This document shows, in pieces, positions 34,999 through 43,250 of a stretch of DNA of 64,000 nucleotides. Below the pieces are notes generated by a model, which did no database searches, was not told the DNA's origin, and was given only the letters and a program-made list of their open reading frames with translations. Origin of the DNA: Flagellimonas pelagia (GTDB lineage Bacteria > Bacteroidota > Bacteroidia > Flavobacteriales > Flavobacteriaceae); the NCBI RefSeq assembly GCF_003584135.1, contig NZ_QXFI01000011.1, positions 124,001 to 188,000 of the forward strand. The letters run 5' to 3'. The translations under genes and the position numbers were made by a program. Position 1 is the stretch's first letter; each line of letters begins with the position of its first letter.

Positions 34999-36249
34999 AT
35001 GAGAGTTTTTAAGTTTGGGGGAGCATCTGTGAAAGATGCCGATGCCGTAAGGAATGTGGTGAGTGTGCTGAAGGAGGTGGGGTATATGGACACCTTGGTT
35101 GTGATATCGGCCATGGGCAAGACCACCAATGCGATGGAAAAGGTCGTGGAATCCTATTTTTACGATAAAAATGAACTCAATGCCTCCATTCAAGAGGTGG
35201 TGGACTACCACGAAGGGATTCTGTCCGGGCTGTTCGAAAATCCGAACCATCCCATTTACGACAAGATAAAATTGCTGTTTGATGAAGTGAAGGGTTTTTT
35301 GGCCTGGAACAAATCCCCAAAATATGCTTTTGTATACGATCAGGTGGTTTGTTATGGAGAATTGCTGTCCACAACCATTGTGAGCGCCTATCTGAATGAA
35401 GTTGGGGTTTCCAATACCTGGTTGGATGTACGCACCATGATCAAGACCGATAATACCTACCGCGACGCCCAAATCAATTGGGAACGCACCCAGCAGGAGG
35501 TCGTGGCCAGGGTAGATATGTCCAAACTGAACATCACCCAAGGTTTTTTGGGAAGTGATGATAATAATTTTACCACTACATTGGGCAGGGAAGGGTCGGA
35601 TTATACCGCGGCCATTTTGGCCTATTGTCTCAATGCCGAGTCCGTAACCATTTGGAAGGATGTGCCTGGTGTCCTGAACGCCGATCCCCGAAATTTTGAA
35701 AAGGCAGAGTTGTTGGAACAGATATCCTATCGTGAAGCCATTGAGCTGGCCTTTTACGGAGCATCAGTAATCCACCCCAAAACCTTGCAGCCTTTACAGC
35801 GTAAAGAGATACCCCTGCACGTAAAATCATTTGTGAACCCTATGGACATGGGGACCACCGTGGGCAAAGGAATCGGGATTGTGCCCAAAATACCTTGTTT
35901 CATCGTTAAAAAGAACCAAGTGTTGTTAAAACTTTCCTCCTTGGATTTTTCATTCATTGTGGAAGACAACATCAGTGAAATCTTTAAACTGTTCCACGAT
36001 CATAGATTGAAGGTGGATCTTATCCAAAATTCGGCCATTAGTTTTTCCGTTTGCTTGGACAACAAGTTCAAGGGATTAGAGCCCTTGTTGGAAGAATTGA
36101 AAAAGAAATTCAAAGTGGTCTGCCATGAAGATGTTTCCCTGTACACCATACGCCATTTTGATGAGCAAGCGGTGAAATCCCTTCAAAACGGAAAGTCGGT
36201 TCTGGTGGAGCAACGCGGCAAGGAAACCGTGCAATTGGTTGTGCAATAA
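34999..36249 (+). CDS. Aspartate kinase (monofunctional)
   Basis: 416 residues. First step of the lysine/threonine/methionine branch: ATP + aspartate to aspartyl phosphate. Start chosen at ATG 34999 (MRVFKFGGASVKDADAV), which carries the nucleotide-binding KFGGASV; a longer TTG start at 34969 would overlap the acetyltransferase stop. Further pattern: TLGREGSDYTAAILAY (about 190-205), VTIWKDVPGVLNADPR (about 212-227), EAIELAFYGASVIHPKTLQP, and a C-terminal ACT-type region (about 300-400) for feedback control. The usual name would be lysC. Confidence 0.93.
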   Translation: MRVFKFGGASVKDADAVRNVVSVLKEVGYMDTLVVISAMGKTTNAMEKVVESYFYDKNELNASIQEVVDYHEGILSGLFENPNHPIYDKIKLLFDEVKGFLAWNKSPKYAFVYDQVVCYGELLSTTIVSAYLNEVGVSNTWLDVRTMIKTDNTYRDAQINWERTQQEVVARVDMSKLNITQGFLGSDDNNFTTTLGREGSDYTAAILAYCLNAESVTIWKDVPGVLNADPRNFEKAELLEQISYREAIELAFYGASVIHPKTLQPLQRKEIPLHVKSFVNPMDMGTTVGKGIGIVPKIPCFIVKKNQVLLKLSSLDFSFIVEDNISEIFKLFHDHRLKVDLIQNSAISFSVCLDNKFKGLEPLLEELKKKFKVVCHEDVSLYTIRHFDEQAVKSLQNGKSVLVEQRGKETVQLVVQ

Positions 36250-36328
36250 CGCTTTATCCTTATTCTTGATGCAACGGGGCCAGTAATTGTAATTTTCTAT
36301 CTTTACGCCTAGCTAAAGAAGAAACTAC

Positions 36329-38152
36329 ATGGGCTTGGTTACTGCAAAGGAGGTTGCAAAAGTGATTCATCTGGACAAGTATGGCTTTTTGGGCACTTTT
36401 GTGGGCTGGCTTTTGATGGTGGCCACTAGGATCACTACGATTAACAGGTTCTACAACAAGAACAAAGACCTCCCAGGCCCCGAATTTTTGGACGCCATCC
36501 TGGACCATTATGAAATCGATTTTGAAATTCCGGAAGAGGATATCAAAAGGCTACCCAAAACGGGTCCGTACATCACCATCAGCAATCATCCCTTGGGTGG
36601 GATTGATGGTGTTTTGTTGCTGAAACTTTTGTTGAACGAGCGTCCGGATTATAAGATCATAGCCAATTTTTTGTTGCATAGGATCGAACCCCTGAAGCCT
36701 TTTATTATGCCGGTGAACCCTTTTGAAAGCCATAAGGATGCCAAGAGCAGCATAACAGGTTTCAAGAATGCCCTAAAACACTTGCAGGACGGTCATCCAT
36801 TGGGCATATTCCCTGCCGGGGAAGTTTCTACCTATCGAGATGGGAAATTGGTAGTGGACAGGCCGTGGGAAGAGGCAGCCATCAAATTGATCCGCAAAGC
36901 CGAAGTGCCGGTTGTACCCATTTATTTTCACGCCCGCAACAGTCGACTTTTCTATACCTTATCCAAAATGAACGATGTGTTCCGAACGGCCAAATTGCCT
37001 TCGGAATTGACCTCTCAAAGCATGCGTCCCATCAAGGTGAGGATTGGGCAACCCATATCGGTTGCTGCCCAACAAGAGGAGGAGACCTTGGAATCCTTCA
37101 CCGAACTGTTGCGCAAGAAAACCTATCTCTTGGCCAATGTTTTTGAAAAGGAACGCTTGATCGATAAGGTGCCCACCTCTTTGAAGATACCCAAACCTCC
37201 CAAGAAAATTGCCACACCCATCAGTACGAAGGTGTTGGAAGGTGAAATAAAGCGATTGCGTGAAAAAGACTGTCGTGTGTTGCAGAGCAAGAACTATGAG
37301 GTCTTCTTGGCCAAACAGAAAGACATGCCTTTTTGCCTCAACGAGATTGGAAGACAGCGCGAGATCACGTTTCGTGAAGTGGGAGAGGGGACGAACAATG
37401 CCATAGATTTGGATAAATTCGATTCCTATTACCACCATCTTTTTCTATGGGACGATGATGAGAAGACCATTGTTGGGGCGTACCGAATGGGATTGGGCTC
37501 CGAAATCTTCAAAAAGTACGGTATCGATGGGTTTTATCTCCAAGACCTTTTCCGTTTTGAGCCTGAACTTTACGGTATGATGGAAAAATCCATCGAAATG
37601 GGTAGGGCCTATATCGTAAAGGAATACCAACAAAAACCGATGCCTTTGTTCTTGCTTTGGAAGGGCATCGTGCATACCACCTTAAGGCATCCGGAGCATA
37701 AATATTTGATCGGGGGCGTGAGCATCAGCAACCAGTTCTCCAATTTCTCCAAGTCCTTGATGATCGAGTTTATGAAATCAAACTATTGGGATCCTTACGT
37801 GGCCCAATACATTCGTCCTAAAAAAGAATTCAAGGTAAAACTGAACGATGCCGACAAGGAGTTCATTTTTGATGAGACCCAAGCTGACCTGAACAAATTT
37901 GACAAGCTCATTAGCGAGGTGGAACCCGGGAGTTTGCGATTGCCCGTATTGATTAAAAAATACATCAAACAGAACGCCAAGGTGGTCGCGTTCAATGTGG
38001 ACCCCTTGTTCAACAATTCTGTGGACGGGCTCATGTACATCCGCATAGCCGATTTACCGGAAAGCACGGTAAAACCGGTCATGGAAGAGTTCCAGGCCGA
38101 ATTGGAGCGAAAAATGGCCGAAGGGATTACCAATCCAGAGGATTTGACTTAG
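36329..38152 (+). CDS. Two-domain acyltransferase, aminolipid synthase type (OlsF/GlsF-like)
   Basis: 607 residues. N-terminal half: lysophospholipid-acyltransferase fold with HX4D motif NHPLGGID (about 85-92), FPAGEVSTYRDG (about 170) and VVPIYFHARNS. C-terminal half (about 320-560): N-acyltransferase of the OlsB/hemolysin-like GNAT type (YHHLFLWDDDEKTIVGAYR, IDGFYLQDLFRFEP, MGRAYIVKEYQQKPMPLFLL). This order matches bifunctional OlsF-type enzymes that make N-acylated amino-acid lipids such as ornithine or glycine lipids; which amino acid cannot be read from sequence. The stop overlaps that of the convergent arsC. Confidence 0.8.
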   Translation: MGLVTAKEVAKVIHLDKYGFLGTFVGWLLMVATRITTINRFYNKNKDLPGPEFLDAILDHYEIDFEIPEEDIKRLPKTGPYITISNHPLGGIDGVLLLKLLLNERPDYKIIANFLLHRIEPLKPFIMPVNPFESHKDAKSSITGFKNALKHLQDGHPLGIFPAGEVSTYRDGKLVVDRPWEEAAIKLIRKAEVPVVPIYFHARNSRLFYTLSKMNDVFRTAKLPSELTSQSMRPIKVRIGQPISVAAQQEEETLESFTELLRKKTYLLANVFEKERLIDKVPTSLKIPKPPKKIATPISTKVLEGEIKRLREKDCRVLQSKNYEVFLAKQKDMPFCLNEIGRQREITFREVGEGTNNAIDLDKFDSYYHHLFLWDDDEKTIVGAYRMGLGSEIFKKYGIDGFYLQDLFRFEPELYGMMEKSIEMGRAYIVKEYQQKPMPLFLLWKGIVHTTLRHPEHKYLIGGVSISNQFSNFSKSLMIEFMKSNYWDPYVAQYIRPKKEFKVKLNDADKEFIFDETQADLNKFDKLISEVEPGSLRLPVLIKKYIKQNAKVVAFNVDPLFNNSVDGLMYIRIADLPESTVKPVMEEFQAELERKMAEGITNPEDLT

Positions 38153-38571
38153 TCCATCAGTTCCTCTTTCACGAAATCATGGCAGAATTCCTTGATTTGG
38201 TCCCTTGTTTCACGAAATGCCTCCACAATTTCTTTATCTGTTCCCTTTACTTTTGATGGGTCTGGAAAATTTTGATGCACCCGAATGGCATTTTTGGATG
38301 GGATGAAAGGGCAATGTTCCCTGGCATGATCGCACACGGTGATAATGAAATCCCATTCAATTCCCTGATATTCGTCCACATGATTGGAGGTGTGGTGAGA
38401 GATGTCCACGTTGTCCTCTTTCATGATTTCAACGGCCATGGGGTTCAGACCATGGGTCTCGATTCCCGCGCTGTAAATGTTGGCCAATTTATTCTGAAAA
38501 TGGTTCAGATAGCCATGGGCCATTTGGCTTCTACAAGAGTTTCCGGTACAGAGTACCAATACGTTTTTCAT
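38149..38571 (-). CDS. arsC: Arsenate reductase, low-MW tyrosine phosphatase fold
   Basis: 140 residues. Reduces arsenate to arsenite with thiol cofactors. P-loop CTGNSCRS (C8 to R14 region) at the N-terminus, DP loop PDPSKV near residue 95, and additional Cys in VCDHAREHCPF (about 80-90) for the thiol relay. Last gene of the minus-strand cluster led by an ArsR-type repressor. No arsenite efflux gene (ArsB or Acr3) is adjacent. Confidence 0.92.
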   Translation of the reverse strand: MKNVLVLCTGNSCRSQMAHGYLNHFQNKLANIYSAGIETHGLNPMAVEIMKEDNVDISHHTSNHVDEYQGIEWDFIITVCDHAREHCPFIPSKNAIRVHQNFPDPSKVKGTDKEIVEAFRETRDQIKEFCHDFVKEELMD

Positions 38572-38589
38572 AGTTTTTTTGATTGATGT

Positions 38590-39081
38590 TCAATTTGTTC
38601 CGATGACATTGCTCCGCTTTTCAAATAAAAGGTTGTCCTTCCATTCATCGTGAAGCTTGCCTACCCGTTCACGTTTGCCAATATAGCGAAAACCCACTTG
38701 CTCATGTAGCTGTACGCTTGCTTTATTTTCAGGAAAAATACCGGATTGCAAAGTCCAGTATCCTGCCTGTTCACTTTCGGTTATCAAGCGTTGCATAAGC
38801 ATTTTGCCAACTCCTTTGCCGCGACTTTGGGCCGCGATGTAGACACTCACCTCTCCAACTCCTCCATAAACACATCTACTTGAGACAGGGGAGAGGGCGG
38901 CCCATCCCAAAATGGTCTCGTTCTCCTCGGCAACCAATCGGCAGTGGTCGGTATGTGATTTATCCCAATGTTCATAACTGGGAATCTGGGTTTCAAATGT
39001 GGCAAATCCAGTGGCTATTCCTTCGGCATAGATTTGGGACACTTGTTCCCAATCGGAAGGCCGCATGTTTCGAATGGTCAT
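38590..39081 (-). CDS. GNAT family acetyltransferase, ArsN-like
   Basis: 163 residues, pattern of the phosphinothricin/ArsN-type acetyltransferases: WEQVSQIYAEGIATGFATFE (about 11-30), AALSPVSSRCVYGGVGEVSVY and acetyl-CoA motif AQSRGKGVGKMLMQRLI (about 84-100), then HEQVGFRYIGKRERVGK at the end. In arsenic clusters ArsN1 acetylates organoarsenicals; the cluster position supports that role here but does not prove it. Confidence 0.82.
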   Translation of the reverse strand: MTIRNMRPSDWEQVSQIYAEGIATGFATFETQIPSYEHWDKSHTDHCRLVAEENETILGWAALSPVSSRCVYGGVGEVSVYIAAQSRGKGVGKMLMQRLITESEQAGYWTLQSGIFPENKASVQLHEQVGFRYIGKRERVGKLHDEWKDNLLFEKRSNVIGTN

Positions 39082-39091
39082 GATGATAGGA

Positions 39092-39583
39092 TTAACAACA
39101 ACCGGATCCAGGTGTGCAACAGGCTTCTTTTTCTATCTCGGCCACCGTTGGGACAACCCCACAGGTTTCCTTGGCCTTACAGTCGGTTTTTTCTACGGAG
39201 AGCTTCATGATCAACGAGGTTTCATCCAAATCAAAATCGTTTACAAAAAGCTGGGCAGTGTGAAAATGGTCATTGCTGTATTCAAATTTGATTTCCGTGT
39301 CCTTGTCCATAGGTTTGATCTTATCCACTTTGTTCAGGATGCCCAATGCCTTGTAGGTGGACATGAATTCGGTTTTCTCTTTTTCTTTTGGACTTTCCCA
39401 CAGTTGTACAATGGTCTCCTTCCAAAAATCGGTCCCGGCCCCACAATCCACAGAGTCTATGGTAATGTTTTTCACTTCTGTGATGTGGTAATTGGCCCCA
39501 ACGAGTTGATCAGGAGCATACTCGAAAAGCAGGCTTTTGTTCTGATGTTGTTTTAAAAGGGATAAAAATTCAGATGTTTTCAT
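39092..39583 (-). CDS. DUF6428 family protein, Cys-rich C-terminus
   Basis: 163 residues from the ATG at 39583 (MKTSEFLSLLKQHQNK). Family pattern: YHITEVKNITIDSVDCGAGTD (about 30-50) and FWKETIVQLWE. The extreme C-terminus has paired Cys (DCKAKETCG, CCTPGSGCC) suited to binding thiophilic metalloids such as arsenite. DUF6428 genes are regular members of ars clusters in Bacteroidota; a role as arsenite chaperone or storage protein is inference. Starts right after the arsR stop. Confidence 0.85.
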   Translation of the reverse strand: MKTSEFLSLLKQHQNKSLLFEYAPDQLVGANYHITEVKNITIDSVDCGAGTDFWKETIVQLWESPKEKEKTEFMSTYKALGILNKVDKIKPMDKDTEIKFEYSNDHFHTAQLFVNDFDLDETSLIMKLSVEKTDCKAKETCGVVPTVAEIEKEACCTPGSGCC

Positions 39584-39585
39584 GG

Positions 39586-39909
39586 TTAACAACAATTACG
39601 GTTAATATTGGAAAAGAACAGGTGGAAGGTTTGTTGAAGTTCTTCCCATCGTTCCTGGTCGATACAATAACATAGGTTTTTGCCCTCAAAGGTTCCCTTG
39701 AGCAGCCCAATTTTTTTAATCTCGTTCAGATGCTGGGAAATGGTGGGCTGGGACAGACCAATGATATCCACCAGATCGGTACAGATGCAGGCATCTTGCT
39801 TACTGATATATTCCAGAATGGCCACGCGGGCAGGGTGTGCCAAAACTTTTGCGATTTTGGCAAGGTCATTCTGCTTGGTGGTGAACATATAGGTCTTGGT
39901 CAATCCCAT
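39586..39909 (-). CDS. ArsR family transcriptional repressor
   Basis: 107 residues, winged helix. Recognition helix LSQPTISQHLNEIKKIGLL (about 52-70). The As(III)-binding Cys pair is C41-I-C43 (DACICTDLV), equivalent to the ELCVCDL motif of classical ArsR, and there are further Cys at the C-terminus (NRNCC). Binding arsenite would release the operator and switch on the cluster DUF6428-GNAT-arsC. The 16-bp palindrome at 39922-39937 upstream is the likely operator. Confidence 0.9.
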   Translation of the reverse strand: MGLTKTYMFTTKQNDLAKIAKVLAHPARVAILEYISKQDACICTDLVDIIGLSQPTISQHLNEIKKIGLLKGTFEGKNLCYCIDQERWEELQQTFHLFFSNINRNCC

Positions 39910-39921
39910 TTTAATGTATTT

Positions 39922-39937
39922 TAATATTGCAATATTA
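39922..39937. promoter_or_regulatory. Perfect 16-bp palindrome, likely ArsR operator
   Basis: TAATATTG followed by CAATATTA, 12 bp upstream of the arsR start. TAATATTG on the minus strand is itself a one-mismatch -7 box, so repressor and polymerase would compete for the site. Confidence 0.75.
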
Positions 39938-39954
39938 CGATGATATGTTGAAAT

Positions 39955-39986
39955 AAAAAAGCCAGAAAGGAAATTAACTGGCTTTT
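39955..39986 (-). terminator. Rho-independent terminator of the DUF4870 gene
   Basis: AAAAGCCAG (39957-39965) pairs with CTGGCTTTT (39978-39986); T-rich on both sides, so possibly bidirectional. Confidence 0.7.
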
Positions 39987-39993
39987 GTTGTTT

Positions 39994-40380
39994 TTAAAGA
40001 CTTTTGAACCAGTTTTGGAAATGCTCCCCTAAAAGGAACACTGGTTTTTGGTTTCCATTGATCGCGCCCACAAGACTAACGATCCATAGAATGAAGGGGA
40101 AAATCCAAGCTACCAGATTGATTACGGGTATAATTCCCAGTACAAAACCTAATAGCATGATGCCCAAGACTTGTCTTATGTAAAAGGAGCCAAGTTCAGA
40201 TTTATTACTGCTATTCATAATAATGGCAATGATCCAACCGATTAAGGTAAGGTGGGCAACTATAGCTACAGTTTTTCCACTTTCAGGATTTTTTGGGTCA
40301 AAGGCTTGTTTTACATCTTCCTTAAACTCTTTTGCAGCCTCTTCGGCTTTGTCGCCAAAGTCTTTGTTTTCTTCAGACAT
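39994..40380 (-). CDS. DUF4870 domain membrane protein
   Basis: 128 residues. N-terminal charged helix (EEAAKEFKEDVKQAFDPKNPE) followed by about three membrane helices (about 40-60, 70-92, 95-115), with SFYIRQVLGIMLL typical of DUF4870. Family members are small inner-membrane proteins of unknown role. Confidence 0.88.
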   Translation of the reverse strand: MSEENKDFGDKAEEAAKEFKEDVKQAFDPKNPESGKTVAIVAHLTLIGWIIAIIMNSSNKSELGSFYIRQVLGIMLLGFVLGIIPVINLVAWIFPFILWIVSLVGAINGNQKPVFLLGEHFQNWFKSL

Positions 40381-40432
40381 GGTTTTATATGTGTTGGTTA
40401 ATGAGTTTTAAATGTAGCAAATAAATCAATAT

Positions 40433-40819
40433 CTAAAGAAAGGCTTTATCAACAGGCTCCCATAGTTCCAGTTTGTTGCCATCTGGATCCATAATGTAAC
40501 CGAATTTGCCATAATCGTATTCCGCAATCTCACCCACTATGGTTACCCCCTCTTTCTTCAATTCCTCCATAAGTTCCACTAGGTTTTCGACCCTGAAATT
40601 GATCATAAAGGGCTTTTCACTAGGTTCAAAATATTTGGTGTCACTGCTAAAGGGGCTCCACTGGGTCATGGCATCGTTACCATCCTTGTCCTTCCACCAA
40701 AAAGAACATCCGTAATTATCCGTATTGAGGCCCAAATGGTTTTTGTACCATGTTTTGATTTGGTCCGGGTCTTTGGTCTTGAAGAAAATTCCACCTAATC
40801 CTGTTACTCTGTTTTTCAT
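40433..40819 (-). CDS. VOC family protein (glyoxalase/bleomycin-resistance fold)
   Basis: 128 residues. Two beta-alpha-beta-beta-beta modules: LGGIFFKTKDPDQIKTWYKN (about 8-27) and INFRVENLVELMEELKKEGV (about 73-92), ending in GYIMDPDGNKLELWEP with the conserved late Glu. Such proteins bind metal and act on small ligands; none can be named. Its start overlaps the upstream DUF1801 stop by four bases. Confidence 0.9.
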   Translation of the reverse strand: MKNRVTGLGGIFFKTKDPDQIKTWYKNHLGLNTDNYGCSFWWKDKDGNDAMTQWSPFSSDTKYFEPSEKPFMINFRVENLVELMEELKKEGVTIVGEIAEYDYGKFGYIMDPDGNKLELWEPVDKAFL

Positions 40820-41274
40820 GATTTTTTAATGTTTTGTTCATATATATTGATCCAATCCTGGGGAGACATTTTTCTGCATAGCTCCCCGATGAGTTGATAA
40901 GGAATGGTTTGGATGTTCTTGAACCGGATACAGCTTTTGCCCATATCCAATTTGGTTTTTACATAGTTTGGATATTCGCTTACAAACCAATCGTGGAGTT
41001 CTTTGTCCGCATAGATTCCCGAATGATAGAGGGCCACAAAGTTCTTTTGCGAGGCAATGCAGGCAAAGGGAAGAGGTTGTTTTGGGTCACAGTGATACCC
41101 ATTCGGATAAAGGGAATGGGGCACAACGTAACCGATCATCCCATAGGTGATACATTCCTCAAAGCCTTCGGGTAGATTGGTTTTTACAGTTTCGCGCAAT
41201 TTTGAGATGACCTCTTTGCGGTCTTCGGGTACTTTGCTGATGTATTCTTCTGGGGTTTTGGCATCTATGGTCAT
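40816..41274 (-). CDS. DUF1801 domain protein (YdhG-like)
   Basis: 152 residues. Pattern: N-terminal TPEEYISKVPEDRKEVISKLRE, then EECITYGMIGYVVPHSLYPNGY and FVALYHSGIYAD with the SCIRFKN segment, as in DUF1801/YdhG proteins. Function unknown; cytoplasmic. Middle of a three-gene group (VOC, DUF1801, DUF4199) joined by four-base overlaps. Confidence 0.88.
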   Translation of the reverse strand: MTIDAKTPEEYISKVPEDRKEVISKLRETVKTNLPEGFEECITYGMIGYVVPHSLYPNGYHCDPKQPLPFACIASQKNFVALYHSGIYADKELHDWFVSEYPNYVKTKLDMGKSCIRFKNIQTIPYQLIGELCRKMSPQDWINIYEQNIKKS

Positions 41275-41786
41275 GATTCTGATTTTCGTTGGAGTATCAA
41301 TGCAGATAATAGCGTAATGATCAATCCGATAGCAAAAACCGTTGTTGCCATAAAAGTAAAGGACAATATCGGGTTTGAAAATTGGGCTTTCTGTTCTTCC
41401 AATTCGGCCAGACGGATTCGTAACTCATCCGGTGGAAGGGTACCTTTCATATTTTCTGCAATCTCGGCATAGTAATAGTCCATAAAGCCTGGATTGAGTA
41501 CTTCCGTATAAAAGACATCCAACAAGCCAAAGATGATGGCAGTAATCAAACTGATCAAGAGCCCCATGGTCAATGCTTGCTTAAAACTGACTGCCCCACC
41601 ATTTTCCTTGTCCCTATAATGCCGAATCCCGAAATACACAAAGCACAGGGAAACGGTAATGGTCACATAACCTAAAATTTCCTGTACAGAGAGCGAAAGG
41701 GTACTCAGTCCATACCAACTGGCAATGGACAGCACACAAATGGTAAGGGCTCCATAGGTACCATATCTTAAGATTGTTTTTTTCAT
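41271..41786 (-). CDS. DUF4199 domain membrane protein
   Basis: 171 residues with about four membrane helices (about 7-30, 36-55, 70-93, 140-165) and a soluble loop EIAENMKGTLPPDELRIRLA between the third and fourth. This is the DUF4199 pattern of Bacteroidota inner-membrane proteins. First gene of the overlapping three-gene group. Confidence 0.85.
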   Translation of the reverse strand: MKKTILRYGTYGALTICVLSIASWYGLSTLSLSVQEILGYVTITVSLCFVYFGIRHYRDKENGGAVSFKQALTMGLLISLITAIIFGLLDVFYTEVLNPGFMDYYYAEIAENMKGTLPPDELRIRLAELEEQKAQFSNPILSFTFMATTVFAIGLIITLLSALILQRKSES

Positions 41787-41873
41787 GGTCTTGCTTAAAT
41801 GGTTGATCCAAAAGTAGAAGGATAAGCTTGCTACAGGCTCATACTAAAGTACCAAATTTGCGTGAGCGATGGG

Positions 41874-42290
41874 TTATATCGCCAAAATTTGAAGTTCTTT
41901 CGCCTTTTTAATGGCCTGGGTGCGGCGCTGTGCATCCAATTTCACCAGAAGATTGGACACGTGGGTCTTGATGGTGCTTTCCGATACAAAAAGGGCATCG
42001 GCAATTTCTTTGTTCGACATTCCTTTTGAAATAAGGATCAACACTTCATATTCCCTTTTGCTGATACCGAGTTGTTCAATTTTTTTATAATCGACTTGGG
42101 TTGGTTTCAACTTTTCCTTATGAAGTGTTCTTTTGTTGATGTAAATACCGACAAAGAAGAAAATCACTGCAATGGAACCAATGGTAAGTTCAACGGAAAT
42201 ATCATTGGACAAATAGGAATAACGGCTTAGCCTGAAAAGAATCAATAAGGCGATGATGAGGGCAGAAAAAACAAGAATGGTCTTTTTCAC
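41874..42290 (-). CDS. Membrane-linked LuxR-type transcription regulator
   Basis: 138 residues from a GTG start. Two N-terminal hydrophobic helices (about 3-20 and 35-52) are followed by a C-terminal LuxR/FixJ-type helix-turn-helix (LGISKREYEVLILISKGMSN, then KEIADALFVSESTIKTHVSN, about 73-112). It probably is a membrane-bound regulator of a nearby or unlinked gene; the adjacent DUF4199 gene is a candidate target by position only. Confidence 0.85.
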   Translation of the reverse strand: MKKTILVFSALIIALLILFRLSRYSYLSNDISVELTIGSIAVIFFFVGIYINKRTLHKEKLKPTQVDYKKIEQLGISKREYEVLILISKGMSNKEIADALFVSESTIKTHVSNLLVKLDAQRRTQAIKKAKELQILAI

Positions 42291-42299
42291 CCTTTAAAA

Positions 42300-43232
42300 T
42301 TAGCAAAATCTTGCCTTCACCTTGTCCACGATGGTCTGTGCCAGTTTTGCATGACTTTCCACGGTCCAACCCGCCACATGGGGGGTCAACAATACATTTT
42401 TGGCCTTTCGCAGATACTTGAAGGCCTTGGGTTTTTGAACGAACATGTTCTCGAAGGACTTTTTCTCGTACTCCAACACATCAAGTCCTGCACCCAGTAT
42501 TTTCTCGGATTTAAGCGCCTCTACCAAATCTTGGGTGACCACGCATTTGCCTCGGGCCGTGTTCAACAACCAAAAAGGCTTGTGGAACCCATTAATGAAT
42601 TCCGTGTTCACCATACCTTGGGTCAATTCGGTTTGGGGAACGTGCAAACTCACCACATCCGATTTTTGTTGGAACTCCATAATGCCCACCTGCCGTGCAT
42701 TTTCATCGCCAACACCTCCTACAATATCATAACAGATGACTTCCACATCAAACCCCCGAAGCTTTTTGGCAAAAGCTTTGCCCATATTGCCATAACCGAT
42801 GATGCCCACGGTACGGCCATCGAGTTCGACACCACGATTGCCCTCACGGTCCCATTTACCCTTTTTTACCTCACGGTTGGCCTTGCACATCTTGTTCATG
42901 ACAGATAAGAGCATACCCAACGTATGTTCGCCAACGGCATTTCGGTTGCCTTCTGGGGCAGAAACCAAATAAATGTCCTTCTGCTTGGCATACCTAGTAT
43001 CAATATTTTCGAGTCCGGCACCGACCCTTCCGATAAATTTCAGGTTGGTGGCCTTGTCCAAAAACTGTTGGTCTATGGTGAACCTACTTCGGATGACGAT
43101 GCCATCGTATTCGTGTATTTTCTTTTCCACTTCTTCCTTGGTGGAAGTATAGTCTTCGTGGTTTTCAAATCCCAATTCCGCAAATTGCTCTATCAACAAG
43201 GGGTGGTTGGTATCGAGGTGGAGAACTTTCAT
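42300..43232 (-). CDS. D-2-hydroxyacid dehydrogenase (SerA-like)
   Basis: 310 residues, NAD-dependent. Rossmann motif GYGNMGKAFAKKL (about 144-156), catalytic Arg in NTARGKCV (about 228-235), Glu in GAGLDVLEYE and His in LLTPHVAGWT (about 285-293). 3-Phosphoglycerate dehydrogenase is possible, but related ketoacid reductases look the same. The TAnnTTTG box lies only five bases before the ATG, suggesting a leaderless or nearly leaderless mRNA. Confidence 0.85.
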   Translation of the reverse strand: MKVLHLDTNHPLLIEQFAELGFENHEDYTSTKEEVEKKIHEYDGIVIRSRFTIDQQFLDKATNLKFIGRVGAGLENIDTRYAKQKDIYLVSAPEGNRNAVGEHTLGMLLSVMNKMCKANREVKKGKWDREGNRGVELDGRTVGIIGYGNMGKAFAKKLRGFDVEVICYDIVGGVGDENARQVGIMEFQQKSDVVSLHVPQTELTQGMVNTEFINGFHKPFWLLNTARGKCVVTQDLVEALKSEKILGAGLDVLEYEKKSFENMFVQKPKAFKYLRKAKNVLLTPHVAGWTVESHAKLAQTIVDKVKARFC

Positions 43233-43236
43233 GGGT

Positions 43237-43244
43237 CAAATATA
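43237..43244 (-). promoter_or_regulatory. -7 box (TATATTTG) directly at the dehydrogenase start
   Basis: Exact TAnnTTTG match on the minus strand, four bases from the ATG; transcription would begin at or near the start codon. Confidence 0.5.
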
Positions 43245-43250
43245 CAATTC

